From assembly GCF_029846235.1 (NCBI RefSeq), contig NZ_JARVWP010000013.1, positions 124,001 through 188,000 of the forward strand: a DNA stretch of 64,000 bases, read 5' to 3'. Positions within the stretch are counted from its first letter, which is position 1. Every line of letters begins with the position of its first letter. The notes under the pieces were generated by a model. The model was not told the DNA's origin, searched no databases, and saw only the letters and a list, made by a program, of their open reading frames with translations. The position numbers were made by a program, and so were the translations under genes. Source of the DNA: Bradyrhizobium sp. CER78. Its GTDB lineage: Bacteria > Pseudomonadota > Alphaproteobacteria > Rhizobiales > Xanthobacteraceae. Of the stretch, positions 35,866 to 43,979 are shown piece by piece.

Positions 35866-37107
35866 CTAGACCACGAGTGGCAGGGAAAGATGGAATACGG
35901 CTCCCCCGCCCGACTGATTCTCTGCCCAGATCTGTCCGTTATGAGCCAGCACAATTGTCCGAGCGATGGACAATCCGATTCCCATGCCCTGCTCCTTCGT
36001 AGTGTAGAACGGATCGAAAATTTCATTCAACTTGTCCTGCGGAATCCCGGGCCCCGAATCCGAAATCGACATTACGGCCGACGTGCCCCCATTGACTTCG
36101 GTGCGACCGATAATCGTGCGTCCGTAGGGCATCTTCGCCATCGCATCCATACTGTTTACAACAAGGTTGAGGATAACCTGCTGTAACTGCACCGGGTCGC
36201 CCTTGACCTGGAGTGGAGCCGGGAAGGTTTGCACATAGAACGCGACGTTACGAGCAGAGGCCTGAAGCGACACGAATTCGAATGCCTCGCGCATGGTCTG
36301 GTTGAGATCGACCTCCTTTGTTTCAAAAGGAGTGCGTTTCAAGAGGCTCCGCATCCGCCGGATCACTTCACTTGCGCGTAGATCATCGCGCTTGATGTCG
36401 TAAATGATCTCCTTCACCTCCTCCAGGTCAGGCGTTGCCGAGCGCAGAATCAACTCTGCCGACTCGGCGTTGGTCAGGATCGAACCAAGCGGTTGATTGA
36501 GCTCATGTGCAATCGACGAGGAAAGCTCCCCCGCCGTTGCCTGTCGATTGACAAGGGCAAGTTCGGACATACGCCTTCGCGACTCCACCTCCGCCCTGTG
36601 CCGCATCTGCCGCTCGTGGAGCATAAACGCGATCAGCACGGCCTGGATCAGCAGCGCGGCGGCAAGCGCGATTGCCTTCCACCGATACTCTTCGAATAAC
36701 GACGGTTCGCCAGGGCGGATCTCTCTATCAGCAGGCGGGCCGGATTCCGCGACGTTCCAACCCTGCATTCGTGACCCGTTGAAGATCGGCTTCACGAGGT
36801 CGACGATCGATGACGGAACGCCTTCTGGCCGTTCATCAGGAGGGGCTCCAAATGGCCGCTTTGCCGCTTCCGAACCGATTAAGGTCGGGACAAGAACGAC
36901 GACGCCGATTCCACCGGGCTCTAGATCTGAGGTCACCACCTCGACCCGCAATCCCGACGACAGCCGATGGTAAACCGAACCGCGCCGCTCGGACTGGTCC
37001 GACACCGACATGGAATGCAGACATGCCAGCTGGGCTCGGAGACTCACCGGCCAAAGCAACGCTACCGACCAGATGATCAGTCCAGGGAGCGAGATTGGCT
37101 TGTGCAT
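35866..37107 (-). CDS. membrane sensor histidine kinase with shortened sensor region
   Basis: 413 residues. A signal-like helix (6-25) is followed by about 110 periplasmic residues without recognisable fold. A transmembrane helix lies at 143-163. The kinase core has H201 in SIAHELNQPLG, the N box NLVVNSMDA, G1 SGPGIP and G2 GMGIGLSIAR. From the second helix on it parallels the 610-residue kinase at 15198, but two-thirds of the substrate-binding-like domain is missing. It is transcribed toward the FixJ-like gene and is divergent from the FixK-type gene. It is probably the sensor of that system. Confidence 0.87.
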   Translation of the reverse strand: MHKPISLPGLIIWSVALLWPVSLRAQLACLHSMSVSDQSERRGSVYHRLSSGLRVEVVTSDLEPGGIGVVVLVPTLIGSEAAKRPFGAPPDERPEGVPSSIVDLVKPIFNGSRMQGWNVAESGPPADREIRPGEPSLFEEYRWKAIALAAALLIQAVLIAFMLHERQMRHRAEVESRRRMSELALVNRQATAGELSSSIAHELNQPLGSILTNAESAELILRSATPDLEEVKEIIYDIKRDDLRASEVIRRMRSLLKRTPFETKEVDLNQTMREAFEFVSLQASARNVAFYVQTFPAPLQVKGDPVQLQQVILNLVVNSMDAMAKMPYGRTIIGRTEVNGGTSAVMSISDSGPGIPQDKLNEIFDPFYTTKEQGMGIGLSIARTIVLAHNGQIWAENQSGGGAVFHLSLPLVV

Positions 37108-37225
37108 AGCGTTCGGCCAGCAGACGTGGCGGCAGCAAGCTTATCATCGGACCGCCGCGACGAAAATTGAAAACAACCGCACGGCGGTATGCATCATAGG
37201 GTGCACAACTTCACCATCCATATCC

Positions 37226-37239
37226 TGTCCTTTGGGACA
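37226..37239. promoter_or_regulatory. TGTCC-N4-GGACA operator-like palindrome, copy 2
   Basis: TGTCCTTTGGGACA lies between the divergent histidine kinase (start 37107) and the FixK-type gene (start 37352). On the minus strand it reads ATTGTCCCAAAGGACAGGA, nearly the same as copy 1. It is well placed to control both genes. Confidence 0.55.
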
Positions 37240-37351
37240 ATGACCTCAAGGCCAATAGCAACGTAAGGTTGGCTTGCCGTAGATGACGGCGCGTACCCGG
37301 TATCGAGCCGCAGCGGACGCCCTCAATCTACCGCGCATAGGGAGTTGGCCC

Positions 37352-38035
37352 ATGTTTGTTCGCGTCAACGCCAGCCCGAGCCTCCCCCCGGGCATTCTCG
37401 CCCCAGACATCCTCGGCACTCCGAACACCAGCCACGCCAGCTTTTCCACCAGCCAATTCAACTACAGGAGGGGCACAGAGATCTACGGCGAGAGGGAACC
37501 GGCGGAGTACGTCTACCAGGTCGTTTCCGGCGCCGTCCGCAGCTACAAGCTCCTGTCCGACGGGCGCCGCCAAATCGGCGCCTTCCATCTTGTCGGGGAC
37601 ATTTTCGGTCTGGAGAATGATGATGTTCATCGCTTTACCGCCGAGGCCGTCGTGGACACCACGGTACACCTGACGAGGCGATTGAGTCTCGAGCGCGTCG
37701 CGCATTCCGACCCCGCCTTCGCCCACAACCTCCTGATCATGACGACCAACAACCTTCAGCACGCCGAAGATCACATGCTGCTTCTGGGCCGCAAGACGGC
37801 GCTGGAGCGGGTCGCCGCTTTCCTGCTAGAAATGGACCGCCGGTTGAAGGGGGCTGACGTGGTCGCCTTGCCGATGTGTCGTCGCGACATCGCCGATTAC
37901 CTCGGGTTGACGCTGGAAACCGTGTCGCGTGCCCTGTCCAAGCTGCACGCCTACGGTGCGCTCGACTTTCTCGGCTCGAACCAGCGCGAGATCATGCTGG
38001 TTGACCGCGACCAGTTGGCAAAGCTGGACACCTGA
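37352..38035 (+). CDS. FixK-type Crp/Fnr transcriptional regulator
   Basis: 227 residues from the ATG at 37352, with GGGAG nine bases upstream. A longer frame from 37283 is less likely. The cNMP-fold domain (about 35-150) is followed by a Crp-type HTH with the recognition helix LTLETVSRALSKLH. The E189, S192 and R193 pattern is that of FNR/FixK proteins that bind TTGAT-N4-ATCAA. There is no N-terminal Fe-S cysteine cluster. A single C176 in LPMCRRDIADYL sits where B. diazoefficiens FixK2 has its redox-sensitive Cys183. It is the obvious candidate to bind the twelve boxes around it. Confidence 0.92.
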   Translation: MFVRVNASPSLPPGILAPDILGTPNTSHASFSTSQFNYRRGTEIYGEREPAEYVYQVVSGAVRSYKLLSDGRRQIGAFHLVGDIFGLENDDVHRFTAEAVVDTTVHLTRRLSLERVAHSDPAFAHNLLIMTTNNLQHAEDHMLLLGRKTALERVAAFLLEMDRRLKGADVVALPMCRRDIADYLGLTLETVSRALSKLHAYGALDFLGSNQREIMLVDRDQLAKLDT

Positions 38036-38050
38036 AACCAGATTCCCGAT

Positions 38051-38488
38051 CTAGGGGGACTTCACGAGCGACGTTTGCCGTTCGATCGTCTTTTGCAGCA
38101 CCTCGAACAGGACGGCGGTTGACCAGCCGAACAGCAAGATGCCGTTCATCGCCGCCATCGGTCCAATCAGGAGCCACGCCTTCACCGGCGTGACGTCGCC
38201 GTAGCCGAGCGTCGTATAGTTCACGAACGCGAAGTAGAGCAGATCGCTACCGGGAGGCGCGGCGCGAAGCACCCAGTAGGCCAGTGCCCACACTGCAATC
38301 TCCACGGTGTGGGCCAGCATCAACGCCAGGGCGGTCGCGACCATTACACCGGCGAGCTGCAGCCCTACCCGCGCCGCCGCAGTAAGAACAGAGGTCCGTA
38401 AGGCTCCGATCACGACGACGGTTATCAGCGAATGGATCGCGATGTTGATCGCACTCACCGCCCCCCCCATGAGGAGTTGAAGCACCAT
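38051..38488 (-). CDS. two-helix potassium channel (Ion_trans_2)
   Basis: 145 residues. Two early helices (INIAIHSLITVVVIGAL, LQLAGVMVATALALMLA) precede the pore module, which has the selectivity filter TTLGYGDV, followed by a final helix (LLIGPMAAMNGILLFGWSTA). The filter is intact, so it should conduct K+. There is no ligand-binding domain. It ends 16 bases from the convergent FixK-type gene and starts 3 bases after the AI-2E gene, so it is co-transcribed with it from the FixK box at 39633. Confidence 0.88.
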   Translation of the reverse strand: MVLQLLMGGAVSAINIAIHSLITVVVIGALRTSVLTAAARVGLQLAGVMVATALALMLAHTVEIAVWALAYWVLRAAPPGSDLLYFAFVNYTTLGYGDVTPVKAWLLIGPMAAMNGILLFGWSTAVLFEVLQKTIERQTSLVKSP

Positions 38489-38491
38489 CGA

Positions 38492-39565
38492 TCATGTCCC
38501 GGACAGGCGTGCGGGGTCCCGCATCCACGCCAGCATCAGCTCCCAGGCGACGGCCAGGATGATCGGGCCGACGAACAGTCCGACGATGCCATGCGCAAGC
38601 GTGCCGCCGATCACGCCGACGAAGATGACGAGAGTGGGCGTGGTGAGGCCTCGTCCCATCACGAGCGGCTTGAGCACATTATCGAGGACGCCGACCACCA
38701 GGAAAAAAAGCGTTAGAACCAGCGCCGTTGCAAAATCCTTCGTCGACCAGAGCCAGACGATGACGGGAAGCAGAACGATCGCTGCTCCGATCTGCACAAT
38801 GGCGAGCAGCATCACGATGAACGCCAACAGGCCCGCGCTCGGAATTCCCGCCAGCTTGAAGCCGACCCCCGCCAGCAGGGACTGCAGGACCGCCACGCCG
38901 ATGACGCCTTGGGCGACAGCGCGTATGGTCGCCCCGGCCATATCTAGGAAGTGCTCGCTCCGGTCGGGCACAATGTGGGAGAGGAATTCCCGGCAAGCGG
39001 CGGCGAGCCTCGATCCGTTCGGAAACAGAAAACCCGCCAGCGCGACAGCAACCAGAAACTTCAGCGTTCCTACGCCGGCGTTGCCCGCGAAGGCAAACAG
39101 GGTCCCCGCCAGCGGCTTCAAATGCGGAACGACCTCCTGCAACACGGCCCGCAGATTGGTCGACGCTCGATCCCATAGCTCGTACAGCGGCGCGCCGATC
39201 AAGAGCCACCCCTTGACCTGAGCCGGCGGAGACGGAACGACGATGCTTCCGGCACTCAACTGGTCGGCGATATCTTTCACCCCATCCACGGCTCCAACTC
39301 CGAGCCACGCAGCTGCCCCCATGACGATGCCGAGGCTGATGACGGTCAGAAGCGCCGCAGCGACCTTGGGACGGCCGCCTAGCGCGCGCGAAAGCCGGGT
39401 GAAAACAGGATAGAGCGCGACGGCAAGAACCACGCTCCAGGCCAGGATCGGCACGAATGGTTCGATAAGAACGAATGACCAGTAGATCAGCAGCGCCAGC
39501 AGGCCAAGCCGGATTACGAGCTGGATCAACTCGTCACCGGCCTCGAGCTGCCGCAGCGTTCGCAA
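38492..39565 (-). CDS. AI-2E (PerM/TqsA-like) family transporter
   Basis: 357 residues with eight or so hydrophobic helices, including VIRLGLLALLIYWSFVLIEP at the N-terminus and the C-terminal PTLVIFVGVIGGTLAHGIVG region conserved in the family. Members export small molecules or act as Na+/H+ antiporters; the substrate here is unknown. The FixK box at 39633 lies about 70 bases upstream and the K+ channel gene follows after 3 bases. Confidence 0.88.
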   Translation of the reverse strand: MRTLRQLEAGDELIQLVIRLGLLALLIYWSFVLIEPFVPILAWSVVLAVALYPVFTRLSRALGGRPKVAAALLTVISLGIVMGAAAWLGVGAVDGVKDIADQLSAGSIVVPSPPAQVKGWLLIGAPLYELWDRASTNLRAVLQEVVPHLKPLAGTLFAFAGNAGVGTLKFLVAVALAGFLFPNGSRLAAACREFLSHIVPDRSEHFLDMAGATIRAVAQGVIGVAVLQSLLAGVGFKLAGIPSAGLLAFIVMLLAIVQIGAAIVLLPVIVWLWSTKDFATALVLTLFFLVVGVLDNVLKPLVMGRGLTTPTLVIFVGVIGGTLAHGIVGLFVGPIILAVAWELMLAWMRDPARLSGT

Positions 39566-39632
39566 GAGCGCGCCTTCTGTTGAGGGTCAGCAAGCACGTC
39601 GTCAGCGTAGCCGCCGCCTCCCCACATCCGGC

Positions 39633-39646
39633 TTGATCCAGATCAA
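39633..39646 (-). promoter_or_regulatory. FixK/FNR box upstream of the AI-2E transporter
   Basis: The perfect palindrome TTGATCCAGATCAA predicts a start near 39598, 33 bases before the ATG at 39565. Confidence 0.75.
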
Positions 39647-39693
39647 GCGAGGCCCCTCAGCGCATGAAGCGAAGCGGTCCCGCCTTCGCGCCA

Positions 39694-39954
39694 TCAGCGA
39701 AGTCCCAGCAGCGAACGTCGATAACCGCTGGCGCGGGCTTCATGTCTGCAGACGAAGCTGCCGTCGAACCCCGTCGCGTATTGCTTCTGCCCCTTCAGAT
39801 AGTAGCGCGCCTTTCGAAAATCGAGCCATACGACCGTGACGCCGGGACAGTGCCGTTGTGCCTGGGCTTCGTGACGAAACGGCGTCAGCGGCAACGCGTC
39901 CGCGTGTTGCGCCAGACACGCGAGCGCGAACACTCCCAGACCCCAGACACTCAT
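39694..39954 (-). CDS. small exported protein with CPG-VVW motif
   Basis: 86 residues from the ATG at 39954, which has AAGGAGG upstream. The signal peptide (WGLGVFALACLAQHADA) is followed by HCPGVTVVWLDFRKARYYLK and FVCRHEARASGYRRS. This looks like the small secreted family whose members read CPGD-VVW and end with a C-KEAD type segment, common in Bradyrhizobiaceae; function is unknown. The longer open frame to 40164 has no start signal. Confidence 0.65.
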   Translation of the reverse strand: MSVWGLGVFALACLAQHADALPLTPFRHEAQAQRHCPGVTVVWLDFRKARYYLKGQKQYATGFDGSFVCRHEARASGYRRSLLGLR

Positions 39955-40162
39955 CCGGAACAAAGGCCTCCTTCCCCAAGGCTGAGGGCCGTACACCGGC
40001 CAAAGATTGCCGCCGGTCTGCCTCAAGCTCCTGCCTCGATAGAGGTCCAGCTCCAGCCTCGCCGCCCATTTCGGAAATATCCAGACATGTTCTTGGCACA
40101 AACTGCGCTGGTTCGGTCGAGAATTCCAGAATAAAATTCGTGCTCTGCCGCGGGGCTGCACC

Positions 40163-40249
40163 ATGGCAAAGGAATTAGTCTATCAAGCGTGGCTCGTGAT
40201 GCTGGGGCTTAGTCCCATCATTATCGCGGCCATCGTTGTATTCATGTAA
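40163..40249 (+). CDS. 28-residue single-pass membrane peptide
   Basis: An ATG-to-TAA frame of 28 codons. After MAKELVYQAW almost every residue is hydrophobic (LVMLGLSPIIIAAIVVFM). The size and topology recall CydX-like or other accessory peptides of membrane complexes. The ribosome-binding site is weak. A second frame of exactly the same length and type starts 36 bases later, which makes chance less likely. Confidence 0.4.
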   Translation: MAKELVYQAWLVMLGLSPIIIAAIVVFM

Positions 40250-40284
40250 GGACCGCGTCAGCTGAGCGACCTAATTTCGCTCGC

Positions 40285-40371
40285 ATGGAACGTGACTTAC
40301 TGTATTTTCGTCTCTCGCTGATCTGGCTGGCGATAGTTGCCGCCGCGCTGCTCTACGCTCTGATCATGTGA
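40285..40371 (+). CDS. second 28-residue single-pass membrane peptide
   Basis: A 28-codon frame from ATG 40285 to TGA 40371. It begins MERDLLYFRL and continues as one hydrophobic helix (SLIWLAIVAAALLYALIM). It has the same length and layout as the peptide at 40163 but little sequence identity. No strong ribosome-binding site is visible, so expression might depend on coupling with the first. Confidence 0.4.
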   Translation: MERDLLYFRLSLIWLAIVAAALLYALIM

Positions 40372-40467
40372 GAGATGATCACATCCGGTTGCTTTTCACA
40401 TCCCGCTCGCAGGCCATCCGAACGCTCGCCGAGCAATGTGCTGTTCGGACAGTCCGCCGGATGCCGA

Positions 40468-41331
40468 CTATCCTGCAAGCCCGCCGAACCACGCTCCAAA
40501 ATATCCAGCATAAAGTGCCGGCAATTCGAGATTCATCGAATGCCCCACGCCTGGCACCACCACGAACCGGCAGTCCGGCATCTCGGCAGCCATCGTCTTC
40601 AGATCGCTGGGCGCGATCCATCCATCCCATTCGCCCCATAGCACCAGATGCGGATGGCGCAACTCCCCCATACGCCGCCCAAGCTCTCCACTTTCGTGCT
40701 CACGCGTGAGATTGACCGGTGTCCCGATCCACACGCCTTCGGAAACCGAAAAGGTCTGCTGCAGGATCTTCTCGAACAGCGCCTGAATATCGGCAATTCC
40801 ATCGCGGAATTGGGGGACCGCGGTCGGCGCAAGACTGTCGGGCACGAAGAGAGAGGATGCCGCAGTCGCCATCACCGCCCGAGTCAAGTCCTTGCTCGCC
40901 ATCATGCCGCGAAAGAGCCCGATCTGATCGGCATTAAACGACATGCCGAGCGGAGTGACGGGGTCCAGCGCGAACACCCGCCCGAACCGCTCCGGCTGCA
41001 TCAGGAGCATCCGCGCGGCGATGATCCCTCCGGTCGAGTGCGTCGCCAGATGACAAAACCTGATGTCGAGGGCATCGAGCGCCGAAAGCATGTCTTGCGC
41101 ATGCTGCTGCATGGAGTAGTTGGAATAATCGCCCGTGGGTACTGGTCGGTCGCTGTCCCCGCAGCCGCGCCAGTCGATTCCGATCACCCGCAGGCCTCTC
41201 GGAAACAGCGGAGCTGCGAGCTCGATCCAGTCCTTGCTGGCGAGATTGCCATGGATGAAGACGACGGTGATGTCGCCCTCTCCCCATTCCCGCCAACCAA
41301 GCTGCACCTCGCCCGCCTGCACCCAGGACAT
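40468..41331 (-). CDS. cytosolic alpha/beta hydrolase
   Basis: 287 residues. The oxyanion loop is VVFIHGNLASKDWIE, the nucleophile elbow is ATHSTGGIIAA, the acid is in WGEWDGWI, and the final histidine is in VPGVGHSMNLE. No signal peptide is present. It ends the minus-strand unit that begins with the exported tandem hydrolase, 9 bases upstream. The substrate is unknown; the short lid suggests a small ester or an epoxide/haloalkane-type substrate. Confidence 0.85.
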   Translation of the reverse strand: MSWVQAGEVQLGWREWGEGDITVVFIHGNLASKDWIELAAPLFPRGLRVIGIDWRGCGDSDRPVPTGDYSNYSMQQHAQDMLSALDALDIRFCHLATHSTGGIIAARMLLMQPERFGRVFALDPVTPLGMSFNADQIGLFRGMMASKDLTRAVMATAASSLFVPDSLAPTAVPQFRDGIADIQALFEKILQQTFSVSEGVWIGTPVNLTREHESGELGRRMGELRHPHLVLWGEWDGWIAPSDLKTMAAEMPDCRFVVVPGVGHSMNLELPALYAGYFGAWFGGLAG

Positions 41332-41340
41332 GACCGCTAC

Positions 41341-43848
41341 CTATTTGTTCAGTCCGGCCGTCGGTGCTGCGCCAGCTGGCGTCGGCGCTACCGGCAACGC
41401 GGAAACTACCGCCCCCTTGATCATGCGATCCGTGCCAAGCGGCGAGCTGGTGTCGACCGTTCCGTTGTTCACAAACTCCACCACGTCGACCGGGAATTCC
41501 ACCGGATTGTCGGTATGGATGAAATGCCCGGTCTCCGGATAGATCTTGAGGATCGGCCGGTTTCCGGCATTGTTCATGCGCGTCATGAACGGCGTGATGA
41601 CATCACGTCCGAGGTCCGTCAGTCCGTTGAACGCGGGCGTCGGGATAAACGGCTCCTTGTCTCCGAAGGCTAGGAAGATCGGTGCCTTAATCTGGGTGAG
41701 CCGCTCGTAGAGGTTCTTCGGGTCGTCCTGCTGAACCTCCGCCCCGATCGTATAGATGTCGTAGATGAAGACGTTGCACCACTGCTCGAGCTCCTTGGGG
41801 TTACCCTTGGTCAGCCCGACGCGCTGCTCCGTGTGGAAGCGGGCATATTCGCTGTCCCGGAAGAAATAACCGCTCTTGGCTGCCGTCACGGCACCGGTTT
41901 CCGGATCGCGCTTCTTGAAAAAGAAGAAATCACGGATGGCCTGCTCGGGACGAGCGATCTCCGCCGCCAGGATTCCGGTCTGGTCCCAGGTCTGCTTCCA
42001 CTTGTCGAAATCATGATCAAAAACCGGATCGAAGAGCCGCGCCTTCTTGTCCTTGGCGATCGTGATGTCGCGTGGATATTCCTCCAGACCGGAAGGCGCT
42101 TCGAGCGCGAGGCCCTGTACGGCATCTGGCCATGTCAGGGCGTAACCCATCACGAACTGACCACCAAGCGAGTGGCCGAGGTAATACGCCGTCTTGACGC
42201 CAAGCTGATTGACGACGAGGTCGTAGATGACTTCGCGCATGTCCTGCATGGTGCGCGCCGGGCTCTTGTCGAGATTGCCGGGGCCCGACATGCCATAGTG
42301 CGGCAGGTCGGGCACGATCACGCGCAGGCCGCTGCGCAAGGCATACTGCATGATGTTGCCGTAATGCCCGCCGAAAGCCCCCTTGCCATGGATGATCACC
42401 AGCACCTTGGGATCCTTGTCGGTCCCGGAATATTCATCCATGTAGCCGATCTGCCAGGCGTTACCGCGCTTGTCCTTCGCGGTCGCGTATTTGACCGGGT
42501 AGGGATAGGTCACATAAGTCTTCCAGAACGACTTCGTCGGATCGATATTCGCGGCTACTCCGGGTACGCGGTAGTTCTTGTCGACATATTGCTGCGCCCG
42601 ATCGAGGCTCGCGACGTCGTCCATGAAAGCGACGAATTTGGGATCGTTCTTGCGGTGATTGATGATCGGAAACACGCCGTAATGGGCGACGGGGCTTTCC
42701 TCGGCGATCAGATCGGCTCCCGGCACCCGGTCGACCGCGCGCTCGGCCAGCTTGAAGTTCAGCCAGAGGTCGTTGGTGATATGCATCACCAGGGTGCGAG
42801 CCTGAATGCGGCCGAGATAGGGATTGATGTTGTAGGTTTCACCGACGCGGTTGCGCCAGACCAGATCAACGGCATCATAGAGCTTGGCACGGTTGGTGAC
42901 GTTCAACCCTGCTTTCTCGTTCGGCGGGTCCCAGTAGAATACTTCCGGCTGGACTGACGCGAAGCTCTGCGTCGTGCGATATGCGAAATCGTAGCCGGTC
43001 AGGCCGAGCACCGACCAACCGAACGCAAGGCCCGGCACGGGGTGCTTCTCCTTGGGGAGACCGTAGTAGTCACCCTTGGTTGATTGCCACACCGGATCGG
43101 CCTGGATGGCCGCCGTCATTAACTGGAACGTCCAGTTACCAACCGGATCCTCGGCGTCGGATTGGGTCGTCCCGCCGATCGGCATCAGGGCGCCGATGAA
43201 CTCCGGATGCATGACGCCCCAGACATAGGTCTGGGTGCCGCCCATCGAGACGCCGGTGACAAGCGCCACGCGAGCGACCTTCAGCTCGTCGCGCAGCATG
43301 CGGTAATTCGCCTGCACCATGTCAAAATAGCTGTACTGCGGAAACTTGATCCCGAGACCATCGGATGGCTTGCTGGCGCCCCAAGTGCCGAGCGGATCGA
43401 CCATGATCACGTAATAGCGGTCGGTGTCGATCGGGCGCCCCGGCCCAATGATCGGGACGCCGCCGGACAGGGCAGCACCCTTGACCCATTGCTCATACAT
43501 GTCGGTGGCGTCGCCGGAGTAGTAGGAATTGATCACGACCGCATTGATGATCTCGCCTGCGGCGTTGCGCCGCGGATTGCCGATCGCGATATAGGCTGTG
43601 TGCAATTTGCCGGCGCCGAGCGATTCAAGAGTGACGCCGCCCTCGCCGCCATTCTCCCATTTCGAGGGATCAGAGAGATCGTACTTGCCGCCAATGCGGA
43701 AGTTCGCGATCTCAACGGTCTTCTTCAGCCCATCATGCTGCATCTGCGACGAGCGGCGCGTGAACGGCTGCGCGACCGCGAGGCTGGTACCAACCAGCAG
43801 GACGATCAGGCTGACGACGCAATGCTTGATGGCGCTTCTACCGGCCAT
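41341..43848 (-). CDS. exported tandem alpha/beta hydrolase
   Basis: 835 residues with a signal peptide (LIVLLVGTSLAVAQP). Domain 1 (about 60-420) resembles homoserine O-acetyltransferase/MetX-like hydrolases: VVINSYYSGDATDMYEQW, IGPGRPIDTDRYYVIMVDPL and the elbow TGVSMGGTQT (near 200). Domain 2 (about 470-800) is a second hydrolase: VLVIIHGKGAFGGHYGNI, the elbow LGHSLGGQFV (near 560) and the histidine in PETGHFIHTDN. Both nucleophile serines are present. A proline/alanine-rich tail follows. Transcription should start at the FixK box at 43906. I know of no function for this fusion. Confidence 0.85.
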   Translation of the reverse strand: MAGRSAIKHCVVSLIVLLVGTSLAVAQPFTRRSSQMQHDGLKKTVEIANFRIGGKYDLSDPSKWENGGEGGVTLESLGAGKLHTAYIAIGNPRRNAAGEIINAVVINSYYSGDATDMYEQWVKGAALSGGVPIIGPGRPIDTDRYYVIMVDPLGTWGASKPSDGLGIKFPQYSYFDMVQANYRMLRDELKVARVALVTGVSMGGTQTYVWGVMHPEFIGALMPIGGTTQSDAEDPVGNWTFQLMTAAIQADPVWQSTKGDYYGLPKEKHPVPGLAFGWSVLGLTGYDFAYRTTQSFASVQPEVFYWDPPNEKAGLNVTNRAKLYDAVDLVWRNRVGETYNINPYLGRIQARTLVMHITNDLWLNFKLAERAVDRVPGADLIAEESPVAHYGVFPIINHRKNDPKFVAFMDDVASLDRAQQYVDKNYRVPGVAANIDPTKSFWKTYVTYPYPVKYATAKDKRGNAWQIGYMDEYSGTDKDPKVLVIIHGKGAFGGHYGNIMQYALRSGLRVIVPDLPHYGMSGPGNLDKSPARTMQDMREVIYDLVVNQLGVKTAYYLGHSLGGQFVMGYALTWPDAVQGLALEAPSGLEEYPRDITIAKDKKARLFDPVFDHDFDKWKQTWDQTGILAAEIARPEQAIRDFFFFKKRDPETGAVTAAKSGYFFRDSEYARFHTEQRVGLTKGNPKELEQWCNVFIYDIYTIGAEVQQDDPKNLYERLTQIKAPIFLAFGDKEPFIPTPAFNGLTDLGRDVITPFMTRMNNAGNRPILKIYPETGHFIHTDNPVEFPVDVVEFVNNGTVDTSSPLGTDRMIKGAVVSALPVAPTPAGAAPTAGLNK

Positions 43849-43905
43849 GGCGGCTTCCTCCTGAGGTGTTTCGCCGGAAGGCTAGGCAGGTCGACGGGAG
43901 GCGCT

Positions 43906-43919
43906 TTGATCTAGCTCAA
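43906..43919. promoter_or_regulatory. FixK/FNR box between divergent hydrolase genes
   Basis: TTGATCTAGCTCAA lies between the exported tandem hydrolase (minus, start 43848) and the hydrolase at 43980 (plus). Predicted starts near 43871 and 43954 fit both genes. Confidence 0.78.
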
Positions 43920-43979
43920 GGGATTTTGATCGCGGGCGCCGAGGATCGCGATAGCTCAACCACCCGCCGGGTTGCCGCA

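Noticed and set aside
38495..38510. TGTCCCGGACA as a third operator copy
   Set aside because: The spacer is one base instead of four and it lies inside the end of the AI-2E gene; flanks do not match the other two.
41833..42957. 374-codon plus-strand frame opposite the tandem hydrolase
   Set aside because: Antisense shadow; the minus-strand protein has clear catalytic motifs throughout.
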